A stretch of DNA of 64,000 bases from an uncultured Bradyrhizobium sp. (GTDB taxonomy: Bacteria; Pseudomonadota; Alphaproteobacteria; Rhizobiales; Xanthobacteraceae): NCBI RefSeq assembly GCF_947648125.1, contig NZ_CANSMR010000005.1:186001-250000 (forward strand). Reading direction: 5' to 3'. The notes beneath the pieces were generated by a model, which ran no database searches, was not told the origin of the DNA, and saw only the letters and a program-made list of their open reading frames with translations. Within the stretch, counting starts at the first letter, position 1; each line of letters starts with the position of its first letter. Made by a program: the position numbers and the translations under genes. Shown here in pieces: positions 8,545-18,477 of the stretch.

Positions 8545-9092
8545 GCCTGAGCGTTCATCGCGTCCGGAATTTATGGGTCGACATTCGCGCCGTGGCCGCG
8601 GTGGAATTCGCCATCGTGCTGCCGTTCATGCTGCTGCTCTTTGTGGGCGGCGTCGAACTCGGAAACGCGCTCGCGATCAGCGTCAAGGTCAGTCAGACCG
8701 CTCACACGGTCGCGGACCTGGTATCACGCAACGCATGCGTCACCGACTCGGCGCTGAGCACCATGCTTGGCGCGTCCTCGGTGACGATCGCTCCCTATTC
8801 CGCCGGGAGCGCAACGGTAACGGTGTCGGAAGTATCCACGGACGCCAATGGCAAAGCAACCGTGACCTGGAGTAAGGCGCTCAACGGATCCCCGCGGCCG
8901 GCAGGTCAGCCGATGACCTTGCCGTCAGCACTCGGCACTCCCTCGCCCGCCAACATATCGTTGATACTTGGCGAGGTCACGTTTCAATACACGCCCAACC
9001 TTGGCTATACGATTAGCGGGACGGTCCCGATCGCCGAGAGCTACTATCTGTTTCCGCGCGTTTCCTCCGTCGTTCAGTATCCGTGCAGCTGA
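8541..9092 (+). CDS. TadE-family protein
   Basis: 183 residues, starting in a 4-bp ATGA overlap with the preceding gene, which indicates translational coupling. It has the TadE pattern AVAAVEFAIVLPFMLLLFVG at about residues 15-34, followed by an extracellular-type region with conserved Cys residues (RNACVTD and a C-terminal VQYPCS). With its two upstream neighbours it forms a three-gene set like the tadG-tadE-tadF tail of Tad loci, but no ATPase, secretin or Flp pilin gene is nearby. Confidence 0.83.
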   Translation: MSLSVHRVRNLWVDIRAVAAVEFAIVLPFMLLLFVGGVELGNALAISVKVSQTAHTVADLVSRNACVTDSALSTMLGASSVTIAPYSAGSATVTVSEVSTDANGKATVTWSKALNGSPRPAGQPMTLPSALGTPSPANISLILGEVTFQYTPNLGYTISGTVPIAESYYLFPRVSSVVQYPCS

Positions 9093-9150
9093 GACATCGC
9101 GAGCCGAGGCGCGCCGATTCCGCCAACCTGCATTTTTTTCGCGATTTTAT

Positions 9151-9215
9151 TCTGAATGGCGGGCCGTCCAGAACAAAACTGCGAACTCTTATGTCATTAA
9201 AATTGAAATGTAACC
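9151..9215 (+). repeat. Dispersed repeat, copy 1
   Basis: This copy contains CAGAACAAAACTGCGAAC at 9169-9186. The same 18-mer occurs at 27475-27492, and with one mismatch at 12277-12294. Similarity to copy 2 continues to both sides: a TGGCG 12 bp upstream, and GAACTC...AATTGAAAT downstream, about 45 bp in total. TTCTG at 9150-9154 and CAGAA at 9169-9173 form an inverted pair in this copy. Confidence 0.7.
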
Positions 9216-9267
9216 TTTAACCGCACCCAATTGAGGCGCGCGTCCGCGCTCACGATTCCCCGCGCCC

Positions 9268-12051
9268 TTAGTGACCGACGGAGCGCCGGTTCATTTCCTC
9301 CAGGGGCCCGCGCAGGGCATCGAACTGCGTGCCGAAACCCTTCAAGTCTCCGGCCTTCAATCGCTCCACCGCATGATTGTAATGGTCGAGCGCCTGCTGC
9401 GCCGGGCTCGCCGTCCCGCCCGCAGGCGACACCGTTTCCGTTGCGCTTGAAACCGCCGGCACCGCACCGGGCTCCGCGAACAATGCGGCCAGGGCATCAG
9501 CGAGCGTCTCCTTCATCACGACATGCTCACCGTAGGCTGCGATCACGCGTTTCAGCTCCGGCAGGTGTCCAAGCTCAGCGCGCAAATAGAGCGGCGAGAC
9601 ATAAAGGATTGAGTTCTCGATCGGGATCACCAGCAGGTTCGCACCGCGTATCACCCGCGAGCCCATCTGATTCCACAGCGTGAGTTGTTGCGAGATCTCG
9701 GTATTCTGATTGATCCGTGCCTCGATCTGAAACGGCCCGTAGACAAGTTTGTCCTTGGGGAACTCGTAGACAATCAGTTTGCCGTAGTCGGGCGCGTCGC
9801 AACGCGCCGCGAGCCACGCGATCATATTGTCACGACGGCTCGGTACCATGGGAAGCATCAAGAAGAACTCGGCCTGCGGCTCGCCGGGCAGCCGCATGAT
9901 GATGTAATAGGGGGTCATCACCGAAGTGCCATCGCCGCCCGGCTGTCGCGGAAACTGCCAGAAGTCCTCTCGGTTATAGAAAGTTTCGGCCTGCTCCATG
10001 TGATAGGTTTGATACAGCCGCGCCTGAATCAGAAACAGATCTTCCGGATAGCGAATGTGCTTCTGCAAATCCGCCGGCATGGCCGTGAACGGCTTGAACA
10101 GGCTCGGAAAGATACGCTGGTAGGTCGCTGCAATGGGGTCGCGTGGGTCGATCAGATAGAAATCGACCGTCCCGTTATAGGCATCCGCAACAATTTTCAC
10201 CGAATTCCTGATGTAGTTGAGACCGAGCTCCGGCACAGGCTGCGCGGAGGGGAAATAGGAGCTCGTGGTGTAGGCATCCTGCATCCAGAACATCCGCCCG
10301 TTGCTGATGACCAGATAGGGATCATGATCGAGCCTGAGGAATGGAGCGATCGTGCGCATACGTTCTGTGATATTGCGCCGGATCATGATCCGGCTGTCGG
10401 CCGTGATGTAGCTCGAGAGGACCAGGTTCGCGTCATTGAAGTAGTAGGCGAACAGCGTTCTCCATCCCAATGCTCCGATCGGCACGCCGTCGCTGCCGTC
10501 GTAGGCCGCATAGACGTTGTCTTTCCCCTTCGGATAATCGAACTCGGGGATGCTGGCCTTGACGATGACGTAGTCGTCGCTCTCTTCGCCGAAGTAGATG
10601 CGCGGTTCGGCGATCTTGGGACCGCCGTCCGCAACGGGCGGAATATCCCGCAAATAGAAGAACGGCAGTCCTTCTGTGGTCTTGCGGGTGACCGGGCTCA
10701 TCACCGCGCCGTTGCCGTGCGTAAACAGCACGTGGCGGTTGACCCAGGTCTGCGCATTCGTGGGCAACAGCGAGGCCCGCAATTCGCGGGCCGAGAGCAT
10801 CACGCTCTGGTAGGAGCCGTCGAGCCAATAGCGATCGACGTCAAAGTCATGGAATTTGTAGTAGGTGCGGATCTCCTGCAGCTGCGCGTAGGTATCCGAC
10901 AGCGGCAGCCAGTCCCAGAGTCGTATATTGTCGATGGTGGCCCTGTTCGCTTCCAGCGTCTTGAAGGTCAGCCTCTGTTCGGCTGCAAACGGTTTGGCTG
11001 CGATCCGGTCGAGATTATAGGCCTGCCTGGTGAGAGCGATATTGCGTTCGATGTAGGGCTTCTCCAGCTGCAACTCCGTCGGTTTGACGACGAAGTGCCG
11101 GAACAGCAAAGGGACGATGCTCGATAGCACGACAGAGCCGACGCCGACGAGGATGAACCCGGCGGCAAGGAGCCGGTAGGTGCGGGCGCGCAAATTGGCC
11201 CATGCGACGAACGCCGCGATAATCGAAAGCCCGATCATCAGCCACAGAGCCGGCAGCCCCAGATGGACATCGGTGTAGCTTGCCCCGACCACGACACCAT
11301 TGTCGCCGTAGAGCAGCAGATAGCGGTCGAGACCATAGGACCAGGCCTTCACCGCGAACAGAAGGCCAACCAGCGCCGAGCCATGCGCGATCACCGTCGA
11401 CGAAATTGATCGGTTGTGAACATCGTACTCGATGTCGCCGCGCGCCCAGTAGATCGCTCCGGCAAACAGCGCGCTCAGGATGATTGCGAGCAGCATCCAG
11501 TTCTTGATCGCGATATAGGCGGGTAGTGAAAAGAGATAGAAGCCGATGTCCTTGTTGTAGAGCGGATCCTCCGCGCCATAGGGCACCTGGTAGAGAAACT
11601 GCAGGAAGATACCCCAATTGCCGGCTTCGCTTGCGGCAACCAGCACGCCGAGCAAACCCGCACCGAGCGCGATAAACCACGGCCGTGTTAGTCGATCGCG
11701 CAGCATTACGGACAGATCGGGGGGCGGCGCAACACCCGCCACGTTCCACGGCGCGGCTGGGTTCTGTGGCGGCCGCTGCATGGCAAACCGCGCCGCCAGC
11801 ACTCCGTTCAGCCAGAGGACGACGGCGGTCGCCGCCAAGACGGCGGAAAAGACGATCGCCTTGGCGACTATCGCAGTCAAAAAAACCTGCAGGTAGCCGA
11901 TCGAGGCAAACCACAGCCAATCGACCAGGAAGTCGCTCGCGAACGAGAGCAGGATCAGGCAAATCGTGATGACGACGGCCGCAACGATCAGCCTGACCAC
12001 GCCACTTTGCCGTGGTACCTTCCGGCCGGGTCCGGTAATCCCGATCGTCAT
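9268..12051 (-). CDS. UPF0182 family large membrane protein
   Basis: From the ATG at 12051 (MTIGITGPGRKV...) the protein has 927 residues. An open frame extends to 12195, but that part lacks protein-like composition. The N-terminal third has about seven hydrophobic segments, followed by a long soluble region with landmarks WDWLPLSDTYAQLQEIRTYY, GLPFFYLRDIP, NSVKIVADAYNGTVDFY and GDGTSVMTPYY, all typical of UPF0182 (COG1615) proteins. The C-terminal region after about residue 880 is Ala/Pro-rich and low complexity. The biochemical function of the family is unknown. The gene stands alone, bracketed by repeat copies at 9169 and 12277. Confidence 0.85.
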   Translation of the reverse strand: MTIGITGPGRKVPRQSGVVRLIVAAVVITICLILLSFASDFLVDWLWFASIGYLQVFLTAIVAKAIVFSAVLAATAVVLWLNGVLAARFAMQRPPQNPAAPWNVAGVAPPPDLSVMLRDRLTRPWFIALGAGLLGVLVAASEAGNWGIFLQFLYQVPYGAEDPLYNKDIGFYLFSLPAYIAIKNWMLLAIILSALFAGAIYWARGDIEYDVHNRSISSTVIAHGSALVGLLFAVKAWSYGLDRYLLLYGDNGVVVGASYTDVHLGLPALWLMIGLSIIAAFVAWANLRARTYRLLAAGFILVGVGSVVLSSIVPLLFRHFVVKPTELQLEKPYIERNIALTRQAYNLDRIAAKPFAAEQRLTFKTLEANRATIDNIRLWDWLPLSDTYAQLQEIRTYYKFHDFDVDRYWLDGSYQSVMLSARELRASLLPTNAQTWVNRHVLFTHGNGAVMSPVTRKTTEGLPFFYLRDIPPVADGGPKIAEPRIYFGEESDDYVIVKASIPEFDYPKGKDNVYAAYDGSDGVPIGALGWRTLFAYYFNDANLVLSSYITADSRIMIRRNITERMRTIAPFLRLDHDPYLVISNGRMFWMQDAYTTSSYFPSAQPVPELGLNYIRNSVKIVADAYNGTVDFYLIDPRDPIAATYQRIFPSLFKPFTAMPADLQKHIRYPEDLFLIQARLYQTYHMEQAETFYNREDFWQFPRQPGGDGTSVMTPYYIIMRLPGEPQAEFFLMLPMVPSRRDNMIAWLAARCDAPDYGKLIVYEFPKDKLVYGPFQIEARINQNTEISQQLTLWNQMGSRVIRGANLLVIPIENSILYVSPLYLRAELGHLPELKRVIAAYGEHVVMKETLADALAALFAEPGAVPAVSSATETVSPAGGTASPAQQALDHYNHAVERLKAGDLKGFGTQFDALRGPLEEMNRRSVGH

Positions 12052-12261
12052 GGCTTGATCATAGCGGAAATGAGAGACGCCCGCCGCTTGATTCGTGGTC
12101 GGGATTGCCCCGCCAAGGAGCGATTCGAAGCTCCGTCGCCGGGACGGCGAATGAGCGCAAGGCGGCAAACCCTGCTGATGGGCCCGCACGATCAATCCGT
12201 TGTCGAGCAGGAAGACGCTCGCGGACGGAGTCGTGTCGGATAATGTTGTGGAATAGCGAAC

Positions 12262-12313
12262 ATTTGGCGCACCACTCAGAACAAAACTACGAACTCATAC
12301 ACAATTGAAATTG
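12262..12313 (+). repeat. Dispersed repeat, copy 2, within a 538-bp gene-free region
   Basis: CAGAACAAAACTACGAAC at 12277-12294 is copy 2 of the 18-mer (one mismatch to copies 1 and 3), preceded by TGGCGCACCACT and followed by TCATACACAATTGAAATT. The gene-free stretch 12052-12589 otherwise shows no gene and no clear terminator; it must hold the promoter of the glutamate dehydrogenase gene, which was not resolved. Confidence 0.65.
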
Positions 12314-12589
12314 CTTGCGATTTTGTCCTACCCAATGATCCGGCGGCCGCCAGCGCCGCCTTCGGCCTCACGCGCTGCAGCAAGGCATCTCAGCACTTCT
12401 CACGACGGCATGCGCCTTGGATAGCTTTGGGATCGGAGTATTGTCGTCGGGAGTTGTCGCAGCTTTGAGACCGGGGATTTCGCGTACGCGCTCGATCGCG
12501 GTCAAGGCTGTGGCGCTCGAAGCGATGCACTCCAGAATCAAGCTGATGATCGCGACTGCGATCGGACGGCGCGGCCAATGGAGGACATT

Positions 12590-15500
12590 ATGGCTTGGCG
12601 TGACGATAAGGCCCGTTCAACCCTGATCCGCGATGCAGCGGGAAGCGTGCAGCCGGGCAAGGCACCCCGGAGCTTTGCCGAACTTCTGTTCGGCTACACC
12701 AATGTCGAGGACCTCGCCAATCACGATGCCCTGTCGCTGGCCTTCCTGGCAGAACAAGCCTGGGAGCACGTGCAGCGGCGTACGGCCGGCAGCGCCGATA
12801 TCCGCGTCGTCAATCCGATGATGCCGGACGGGCGCGAGATTTCCGTGCTCGAGATTCTCAACGACAACATGCCCTTCCTGTTCGATTCCACGACGGCGGA
12901 GCTGGCCGAGCAAGGCATCGAAGTCACCCTCGTCGCTCACCCGATCCTCGCGGTGGAGCGCGATGACCAAGGCAAGCTCCTGCGCTTCCACGGCGAAGCG
13001 TTGCCGGCCGGAGTAAACGGCACGCGGGAAAGCCTGATTCACCTCCACATCACCCGCCTGGACGCCGATGCCGATCGCCAGAAGCTGATCGACGGCCTCA
13101 CCAGGACGTTGAACGACGTCCGCGCCTGCGTCACCGACTGGCGCGCCATGCGCGACCGGGTCGAGGACGCGATCAAGACCTTCTCTTCCAATCCGCCGCC
13201 GCTGCCGATCGACGAGGTCGCCGAAGCCAACCAGTTCCTGCAATGGCTCTGCGCGGACAATTTCACCTTCCTCGGCGTACGCGAGTATCGCTTCTCGCCC
13301 GACAGCGATGCATCCGACGACATCACGACCGGCAAAGGCCTCGGCGTCCTCCGCGATCCGGATGCGAAGGTCCTGCGCCGCGGTAGCGAAATGGTGGTGA
13401 TGACGTCGGAAATACGCGAGTTCATGCACGACCCCACCCTGCTCATCGTCATCAAGGCCAACGTCTCCAGCCGCGTTCATCGTCGCATTCGCATGGATTA
13501 TGTCGGCATCAAGCTCTATACGCCCGACGGCCGGCTGGAGGGCGAATTGCGGGTCGTCGGCCTGTTCACCTCGGGCGCCTATACCCGCTCCGCACGGCAG
13601 ATCCCTTATGTCCGCCACAAGGTGACGCGAGTACTGCAACGCGCCGGCTTCGACCCGAACAGCCATTCGGGCAAGGCCCTCATGCATATTCTCGAAGAAT
13701 ATCCGCGTGACGAACTGTTCCAGATCGACGTCGACACGCTCTACAATTTCGTCATGGAGATCCTGATCCTCTATGAGCGTCCGCGCGTCCGTGCGCTGGC
13801 GCGGGTGGACAAGTTCGATCGCTTCGTCTCCATCCTCACCTTCATTCCGCGCGAGAAATACGACACGGACGTCCGCACGCGCGTCGGTGCCTTCCTGTCG
13901 CAGGTCTACAAGGGGACGCTGTCGGCCTCCTACGTTTCATTCCCTGAAGGGGCGCTAGTGCGCGTGCACTACATCATCGGACGCTATGATGGCAAAACTC
14001 CCGTCGTCGAACGCGCCACGCTCGAAGCCGGGATCAGCGCCATTGCCGCGACGTGGGCCGACAAGCTGAAGGCCGCGCTCACTGCCTCTACCGACGGCAT
14101 GCGGGCACGCATGCTCACCAACCGATATGCCCAGGCGTTTAGCGGCGGCTATACCGAGGTGTTCGGCGCGGAACAGGCGATCACCGATATCGCCACCATC
14201 GAAAAGCTCACGCCGACCCGCCCCGTGGCGATCTCGGTTCACCGTGACGAAAGCGAGGCCGATCCCAAGCGCTTCGGACTGAGGGTGTTCTCGCACGGCG
14301 CGCCCCTGTCGCTGTCCTACCGCGTGCCCGTGATCGAAAATCACGGCCTGCGCGTGGTCAACGAACGCACCTACCAGATCGCGCCGCGCGCCACGCCGGC
14401 GCCTCCGCCGGTTTGGCTCCACGAGATGACGATCGAGACCAGCGACGGCCAGCCGATCACGATCAGCCCGGAATTCAGCCATCGGCTTGAAGCCTCGATC
14501 ATGGCGGTGGTTCGCGATCACGCCGAATCCGATGGATACAACGGCCTGATCCTGCGCACCGCCCTGGGCTGGCGGGAAGTCTCGACCATCCGGGCGCTGT
14601 CGCGTTACCTGCACCAGATCCGCGCGCCGTTCACCCAGGATTATATGTGGGAGACCTTGCGCAAGAACGCCGCGATCACGGCCAGCCTCGTCGCGCTGTT
14701 CCAGACCCGCCTCGATCCACGCCTCACCTCAACGGATGCCGAGCGCTCGGCACGCGAGACGGCCCTGCTTGCCGAGGTCGAGGAGCAGCTCAAATCCGTC
14801 GCCTCGCTGGACGAAGACCGCATCCTGCGCCGTTTCACCAACCTGGTGCAGACGACGATACGCACCAATCTGTGGCAGATCGGCGAGGATGGGCATCCGC
14901 GTCCGGTGATCTCCTTCAAGTTCGACGCGCGCCGGATCGACGACCTGCCCGCTCCACGACCTCTCTACGAGATCTTCGTCTATTCGCCTCGTGTCGAAGG
15001 TATTCACCTGCGCTTCGGCAAGGTTGCTCGCGGTGGCTTGCGCTGGTCCGACCGGCCGCAGGATTTCCGCACCGAGATCCTCGGCCTCGTGAAAGCGCAG
15101 CAGGTCAAGAACGCCGTGATCGTGCCGGTCGGCGCCAAGGGTGGCTTCGTGCCCAAGCGCCTGCCGCCGCCTTCCAATCGCGACGCGTGGCTCGCGGAAG
15201 GCACCGAAGCCTATCGCATCTTCGTTCGCTCGCTGCTGGAGCTCACCGACAATCTCGACGGCGACATCGTCGTGCCGCCCGAATCCACCGTGCGCCATGA
15301 CGGCGACGACCCCTACCTCGTCGTCGCCGCCGACAAGGGCACCGCCACCTTCTCCGACGTCGCCAACGCGATCTCGGCCGAGAAGAACCATTGGCTCGGC
15401 GATGCCTTCGCTTCCGGCGGCAGCCAGGGCTATGACCACAAGAAGATGGGGATCACGGCGCGCGGCGCCTGGGAAGCGGTCAAGCGCCACTTCCGCGAGC

Positions 15501-17410
15501 TCGGCACCGACATTCAGACCATGCCGTTCACCGCGGTCGGCGTCGGCGACATGTCCGGCGACGTTTTCGGCAATGGCATGCTGCTCTCGCCGGCGACAAA
15601 GCTTGTGGCGGCTTTCGATCACCGCGACATCTTCATCGATCCCTCGCCTGATCCTGCGATCAGCCTCGCCGAGCGCAAGCGCCTGTTCGACCTGCCGCGA
15701 TCGAGCTGGCAGGACTACAACAAGTCGCTGATCTCGGCGGGCGGCGGCGTGTTCTCGCGCCAGCTCAAGGCGATCCCGCTCGCTCCGGAGGTACGCGCCC
15801 TGCTCGATCTCGACAAGCCGCAAGCGACGCCTTTCGAGGTGATGACGGCAATCCTGAAGGCGCGCGCGGATCTCTTGTGGTTTGGCGGCATCGGCACCTA
15901 TGTCCGCTCCGCCGGGGAAAGCGACGATCAGGCCGGCGACCGCGCCAACGATCCAATCCGCATCACGGGCGGCGACGTGCGGGCCCGGGTGATCGGCGAA
16001 GGCGCCAATCTCGGCGTCACCCAACGCGGCCGCATCGAGGCAGCGCAGAAGGGCGTCAAGCTCAACACCGACGCCATCGACAACTCGGCAGGCGTGAACA
16101 CGTCCGACGTCGAGGTCAATATCAAGATCGCGCTGGCGCGGCTCGAGCGCGAGGGCCGGCTTAGCCCCGCGGACCGCAACAGCCTGCTGGCCGCGATGAC
16201 CGATGAGGTCGGCACGCTGGTGCTGCGCAACAACTATCTGCAGTCGCTGGCGCTCTCGCTCGCCGAACGCAAGGGCGTGGCCGAGACCGGCTTCCTCACG
16301 CGGCTGATGCAGTCGCTCGAGCAGCGCAATTTGCTCAGCCGCGCGGTGGAGTTCCTGCCCGACGACGCAGCGCTCACCGAGCGCACCCGGCGCGGCCAGT
16401 CCCTCGCACGGCCCGAGCTTGCCGTGCTGCTCGCCTACGCCAAGCTGACGCTTTACGACGACCTGCTCGTCACCAGCGTGCCAGATGATCCCTATCTTGC
16501 CCGAGAACTATCTCAGTATTTTCCGCGCGAGGTTCAGGACAAATACCCGAGAGCGGTCGAACTCCATCGCCTGCGGCGGGAGATCATCGCGACCAGCCTC
16601 GCTAATGCGGTGATTAACCGCGGCGGCCCGGCCTGTGTCGTGCGCCTGATCGACGAGACGGACGCCGATATCCCGACCATCGTCATGGCCTATGTGGCAG
16701 TCGACGAATGCTACGGGCTCAAGTGGCTCAGTGACGCGATCGATGCGCTCGATACCTGCATCGACGGGCAGGTGCAGCTGTCCCTCTACGCTTCTGTCCA
16801 GGACCTCCTGCTCTCCCGCATGGTCTGGTACGTGCGCAATGTCGATTTCAAGGACGGGCTGGAGGCCGTCATCGCGCGCTTCGGCCCGGCTATCCGCCAG
16901 ATCGTCGCCGGGCTCGACACCACCCTGCCGCCGGACTTGCAGGCCGCGCGTGCCAAGCGTCGGCAGGACCTGACCGATGCCGGTGTCCCGGCCGGCCTCG
17001 CCGGCGAGCTCGCCGATCTCGACGCCCTGGTCTCGGCACCCGATATCGTGACGGTTGCGGAGCGCACCGCCCGCCCGATCGGCGACGCCGCCGCGACCTT
17101 CTTCGCCGCCGAAGCGAATTTCCGCCTCGACCGCATCGTCGCCGCCGCGCGCAGCGTGCCGGCAAACGATTATTTCGAACGTATGGCGATCGATCGCGCC
17201 GTTGAGCAGATCGCTGGCGCCGAAAGAAGACTGGCCGCGGATATGCTGGCAACCGGGCAGTCCGGCCAGCACGCTGTCGAGACCTGGCTCGCGGCCCACC
17301 CCGAAGCGGCGCGCATCCGCCGCTCGGTCGAGGAGATCGCGGCCAGCGGCTTGACGCTCGCCAAGCTGGCGGTGGCGGCGAACCTGCTGGGGGACTTGGT
17401 CAAAGCCTGA
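12590..17410 (+). CDS. gdh: NAD-specific glutamate dehydrogenase, large (GDH-180 type)
   Basis: A 1606-residue cytosolic enzyme that oxidatively deaminates glutamate to 2-oxoglutarate with NAD. The catalytic core near residues 770-1240 shows GGLRWSDRPQDFRTEILGL, KNAVIVPVGAKGGFV (catalytic Lys region), GVGDMSGDVFGNGML and VIGEGANLGVTQRGR (dinucleotide and substrate site). Long N-terminal regulatory and C-terminal regions are as in the Streptomyces, Pseudomonas and Caulobacter enzymes, whose usual length (about 1600) it matches. ATGs occur at 12578 and 12590; GGAGG at 12581-12585 lies inside the longer version and is well spaced for 12590, so the later start is preferred. It is a single gene. 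Confidence 0.95.
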   Translation: MAWRDDKARSTLIRDAAGSVQPGKAPRSFAELLFGYTNVEDLANHDALSLAFLAEQAWEHVQRRTAGSADIRVVNPMMPDGREISVLEILNDNMPFLFDSTTAELAEQGIEVTLVAHPILAVERDDQGKLLRFHGEALPAGVNGTRESLIHLHITRLDADADRQKLIDGLTRTLNDVRACVTDWRAMRDRVEDAIKTFSSNPPPLPIDEVAEANQFLQWLCADNFTFLGVREYRFSPDSDASDDITTGKGLGVLRDPDAKVLRRGSEMVVMTSEIREFMHDPTLLIVIKANVSSRVHRRIRMDYVGIKLYTPDGRLEGELRVVGLFTSGAYTRSARQIPYVRHKVTRVLQRAGFDPNSHSGKALMHILEEYPRDELFQIDVDTLYNFVMEILILYERPRVRALARVDKFDRFVSILTFIPREKYDTDVRTRVGAFLSQVYKGTLSASYVSFPEGALVRVHYIIGRYDGKTPVVERATLEAGISAIAATWADKLKAALTASTDGMRARMLTNRYAQAFSGGYTEVFGAEQAITDIATIEKLTPTRPVAISVHRDESEADPKRFGLRVFSHGAPLSLSYRVPVIENHGLRVVNERTYQIAPRATPAPPPVWLHEMTIETSDGQPITISPEFSHRLEASIMAVVRDHAESDGYNGLILRTALGWREVSTIRALSRYLHQIRAPFTQDYMWETLRKNAAITASLVALFQTRLDPRLTSTDAERSARETALLAEVEEQLKSVASLDEDRILRRFTNLVQTTIRTNLWQIGEDGHPRPVISFKFDARRIDDLPAPRPLYEIFVYSPRVEGIHLRFGKVARGGLRWSDRPQDFRTEILGLVKAQQVKNAVIVPVGAKGGFVPKRLPPPSNRDAWLAEGTEAYRIFVRSLLELTDNLDGDIVVPPESTVRHDGDDPYLVVAADKGTATFSDVANAISAEKNHWLGDAFASGGSQGYDHKKMGITARGAWEAVKRHFRELGTDIQTMPFTAVGVGDMSGDVFGNGMLLSPATKLVAAFDHRDIFIDPSPDPAISLAERKRLFDLPRSSWQDYNKSLISAGGGVFSRQLKAIPLAPEVRALLDLDKPQATPFEVMTAILKARADLLWFGGIGTYVRSAGESDDQAGDRANDPIRITGGDVRARVIGEGANLGVTQRGRIEAAQKGVKLNTDAIDNSAGVNTSDVEVNIKIALARLEREGRLSPADRNSLLAAMTDEVGTLVLRNNYLQSLALSLAERKGVAETGFLTRLMQSLEQRNLLSRAVEFLPDDAALTERTRRGQSLARPELAVLLAYAKLTLYDDLLVTSVPDDPYLARELSQYFPREVQDKYPRAVELHRLRREIIATSLANAVINRGGPACVVRLIDETDADIPTIVMAYVAVDECYGLKWLSDAIDALDTCIDGQVQLSLYASVQDLLLSRMVWYVRNVDFKDGLEAVIARFGPAIRQIVAGLDTTLPPDLQAARAKRRQDLTDAGVPAGLAGELADLDALVSAPDIVTVAERTARPIGDAAATFFAAEANFRLDRIVAAARSVPANDYFERMAIDRAVEQIAGAERRLAADMLATGQSGQHAVETWLAAHPEAARIRRSVEEIAASGLTLAKLAVAANLLGDLVKA

Positions 17411-17425
17411 GCCGTGCGAGGCAGC

Positions 17426-17451
17426 GATGTGAAATTCTGATGTGAAACTCT
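17426..17451 (+). repeat. 13-bp tandem duplication after gdh
   Basis: GATGTGAAATTCT (17426-17438) is followed directly by GATGTGAAACTCT (17439-17451), one mismatch. It is a small tandem duplication in the gap before the next gene, of unknown role. Confidence 0.6.
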
Positions 17452-17499
17452 AAAGAGCAACGCTGGCGCAGGTTGTTAGCCGGCGAACGGAGGAATCCG

Positions 17500-17856
17500 A
17501 TGATCCACGCGACTTGCCATACCGCCGATAATGTCCGCTGCATCGAGTTCGATGCCACACCCTGGTTCAGCGAGGCTGGCGCTCCGAGCATTATCGATCT
17601 GGCCCAGCGCGGATGGGCCAGCACCGCGATTGCAGATTCCCTTGAGGGCCGACGAGGCTATGAACGCTTGCACGACCTCGTTGAGTATGCGGCGAAGCGA
17701 CTGCAACCGGAATCCCTGGAGGACCCAACCTGGGAAACCTTCGCGTGCGTCGTCGATGGACCCGACGCCGTGGCCTGGCTCGAGGGCAACCGGCCGGAGG
17801 TTGTGGCAAGGATCCGGAACGCCACCGGAGGTGCCGATTGTGCCATCGCCGTTTGA
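17500..17856 (+). CDS. Hypothetical protein
   Basis: 118 residues from the ATG at 17500, which has a good GGAGG ribosome site 7-8 nt upstream; a start at 17473 is possible but has none. The protein is soluble and slightly acidic, with several Trp (ATPWF, QRGWAST, PTWETF, AVAWLEG) and no signal peptide. I do not recognise a domain. It lies about 90 bp after gdh on the same strand and may be read from the same promoter. Confidence 0.65.
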   Translation: MIHATCHTADNVRCIEFDATPWFSEAGAPSIIDLAQRGWASTAIADSLEGRRGYERLHDLVEYAAKRLQPESLEDPTWETFACVVDGPDAVAWLEGNRPEVVARIRNATGGADCAIAV

Positions 17857-17977
17857 GTCCTATTTCTCCAGAACTGCAAAGCCAGTTTCTTCCTGACTTG
17901 CCCGATGCGCCACACCAGACCGCGTCTCGCGCCGCTACTCCCGATCTTCGGTGGCTGCGCGGGCTTTTGCTCTCGTC

Positions 17978-18376
17978 CTAAGCCCCGCATCGTCGCTCCC
18001 ACCACTCGGTAAGCTCGTCTCGGAAGACGAGGTCGATGGGGCGCATGCGGCGTGTCACGACGAGAAAGCTTCGTCCCTGCTCGCTGAGACGCCTGAGGGC
18101 GTTGTTCAACGTGTCGTGAACCGAACAGTAAGCTACGTGTCGATCTAACGCCACCTCGCCGATTGCCTGATCGAACGCTGTCCGGCGATGCTGGGAAATC
18201 GCTGCGATGAGGCTCGCCTCGCAGACTACGCCAGAGAAGGTGCCGTCCGCCCGGATGACCATTGCTGCCTTGTGGTCCAACTCCACGAGGCGTGCGACGG
18301 CAGAGCGCACGGAAAGAACTGCAGGCATGATTGGCGTCGGCCGCTTACGAATGACAAGAAGCTCGCCTATGTGCAT
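17978..18376 (-). CDS. CBS-domain protein
   Basis: 132 residues from the ATG at 18376 (MHIGELLV...), which has a GAGGAG ribosome site; the frame is open further upstream but without one. Two CBS motifs follow: residues about 16-60 (PAVLSVRSAVARLVELDHKA, then RADGTFSGVVCEASLI) and 75-125 (VAYCSVHDTLNNALRRLSEQ, then VFRDELTEWW). Paired CBS domains bind adenine nucleotides and usually report energy state. It follows coxG on the same strand after a 101-bp gap; whether it is transcribed with the cox genes is open. The first half is shorter and less typical than in free-standing CBS proteins. Confidence 0.72.
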   Translation of the reverse strand: MHIGELLVIRKRPTPIMPAVLSVRSAVARLVELDHKAAMVIRADGTFSGVVCEASLIAAISQHRRTAFDQAIGEVALDRHVAYCSVHDTLNNALRRLSEQGRSFLVVTRRMRPIDLVFRDELTEWWERRCGA

Positions 18377-18477
18377 AGCGGTTCTCCTCAGCAAGATGAG
18401 CATCTTCTCATCGCGGATAGCCGCCCGCGCCGTTGCGATCAGTAGTTGCGGTAACGCCTCCTGACCGCGGAGGCGAC

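Noticed and set aside
9169-9186. GAAC-N8-GAAC in the dispersed repeat read as an alphaproteobacterial LexA box
   Set aside because: The known LexA site is GTTC-N7-GTTC; all three copies have a spacing of eight, and none lies before an SOS-type gene.
9685-11127. A 480-residue plus-strand frame opposite the UPF0182 gene
   Set aside because: Its composition is that of an antisense shadow; the UPF0182 frame has clear membrane and family motifs.
12052-12195. N-terminal extension of the UPF0182 protein to 12195
   Set aside because: The extra 48 residues are Arg/His/Pro-rich and not membrane-like; the ATG at 12051 gives the typical start.
14729-16024. A 431-residue minus-strand frame opposite gdh
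   Set aside because: It overlaps the conserved catalytic region of glutamate dehydrogenase and has no motif of its own.
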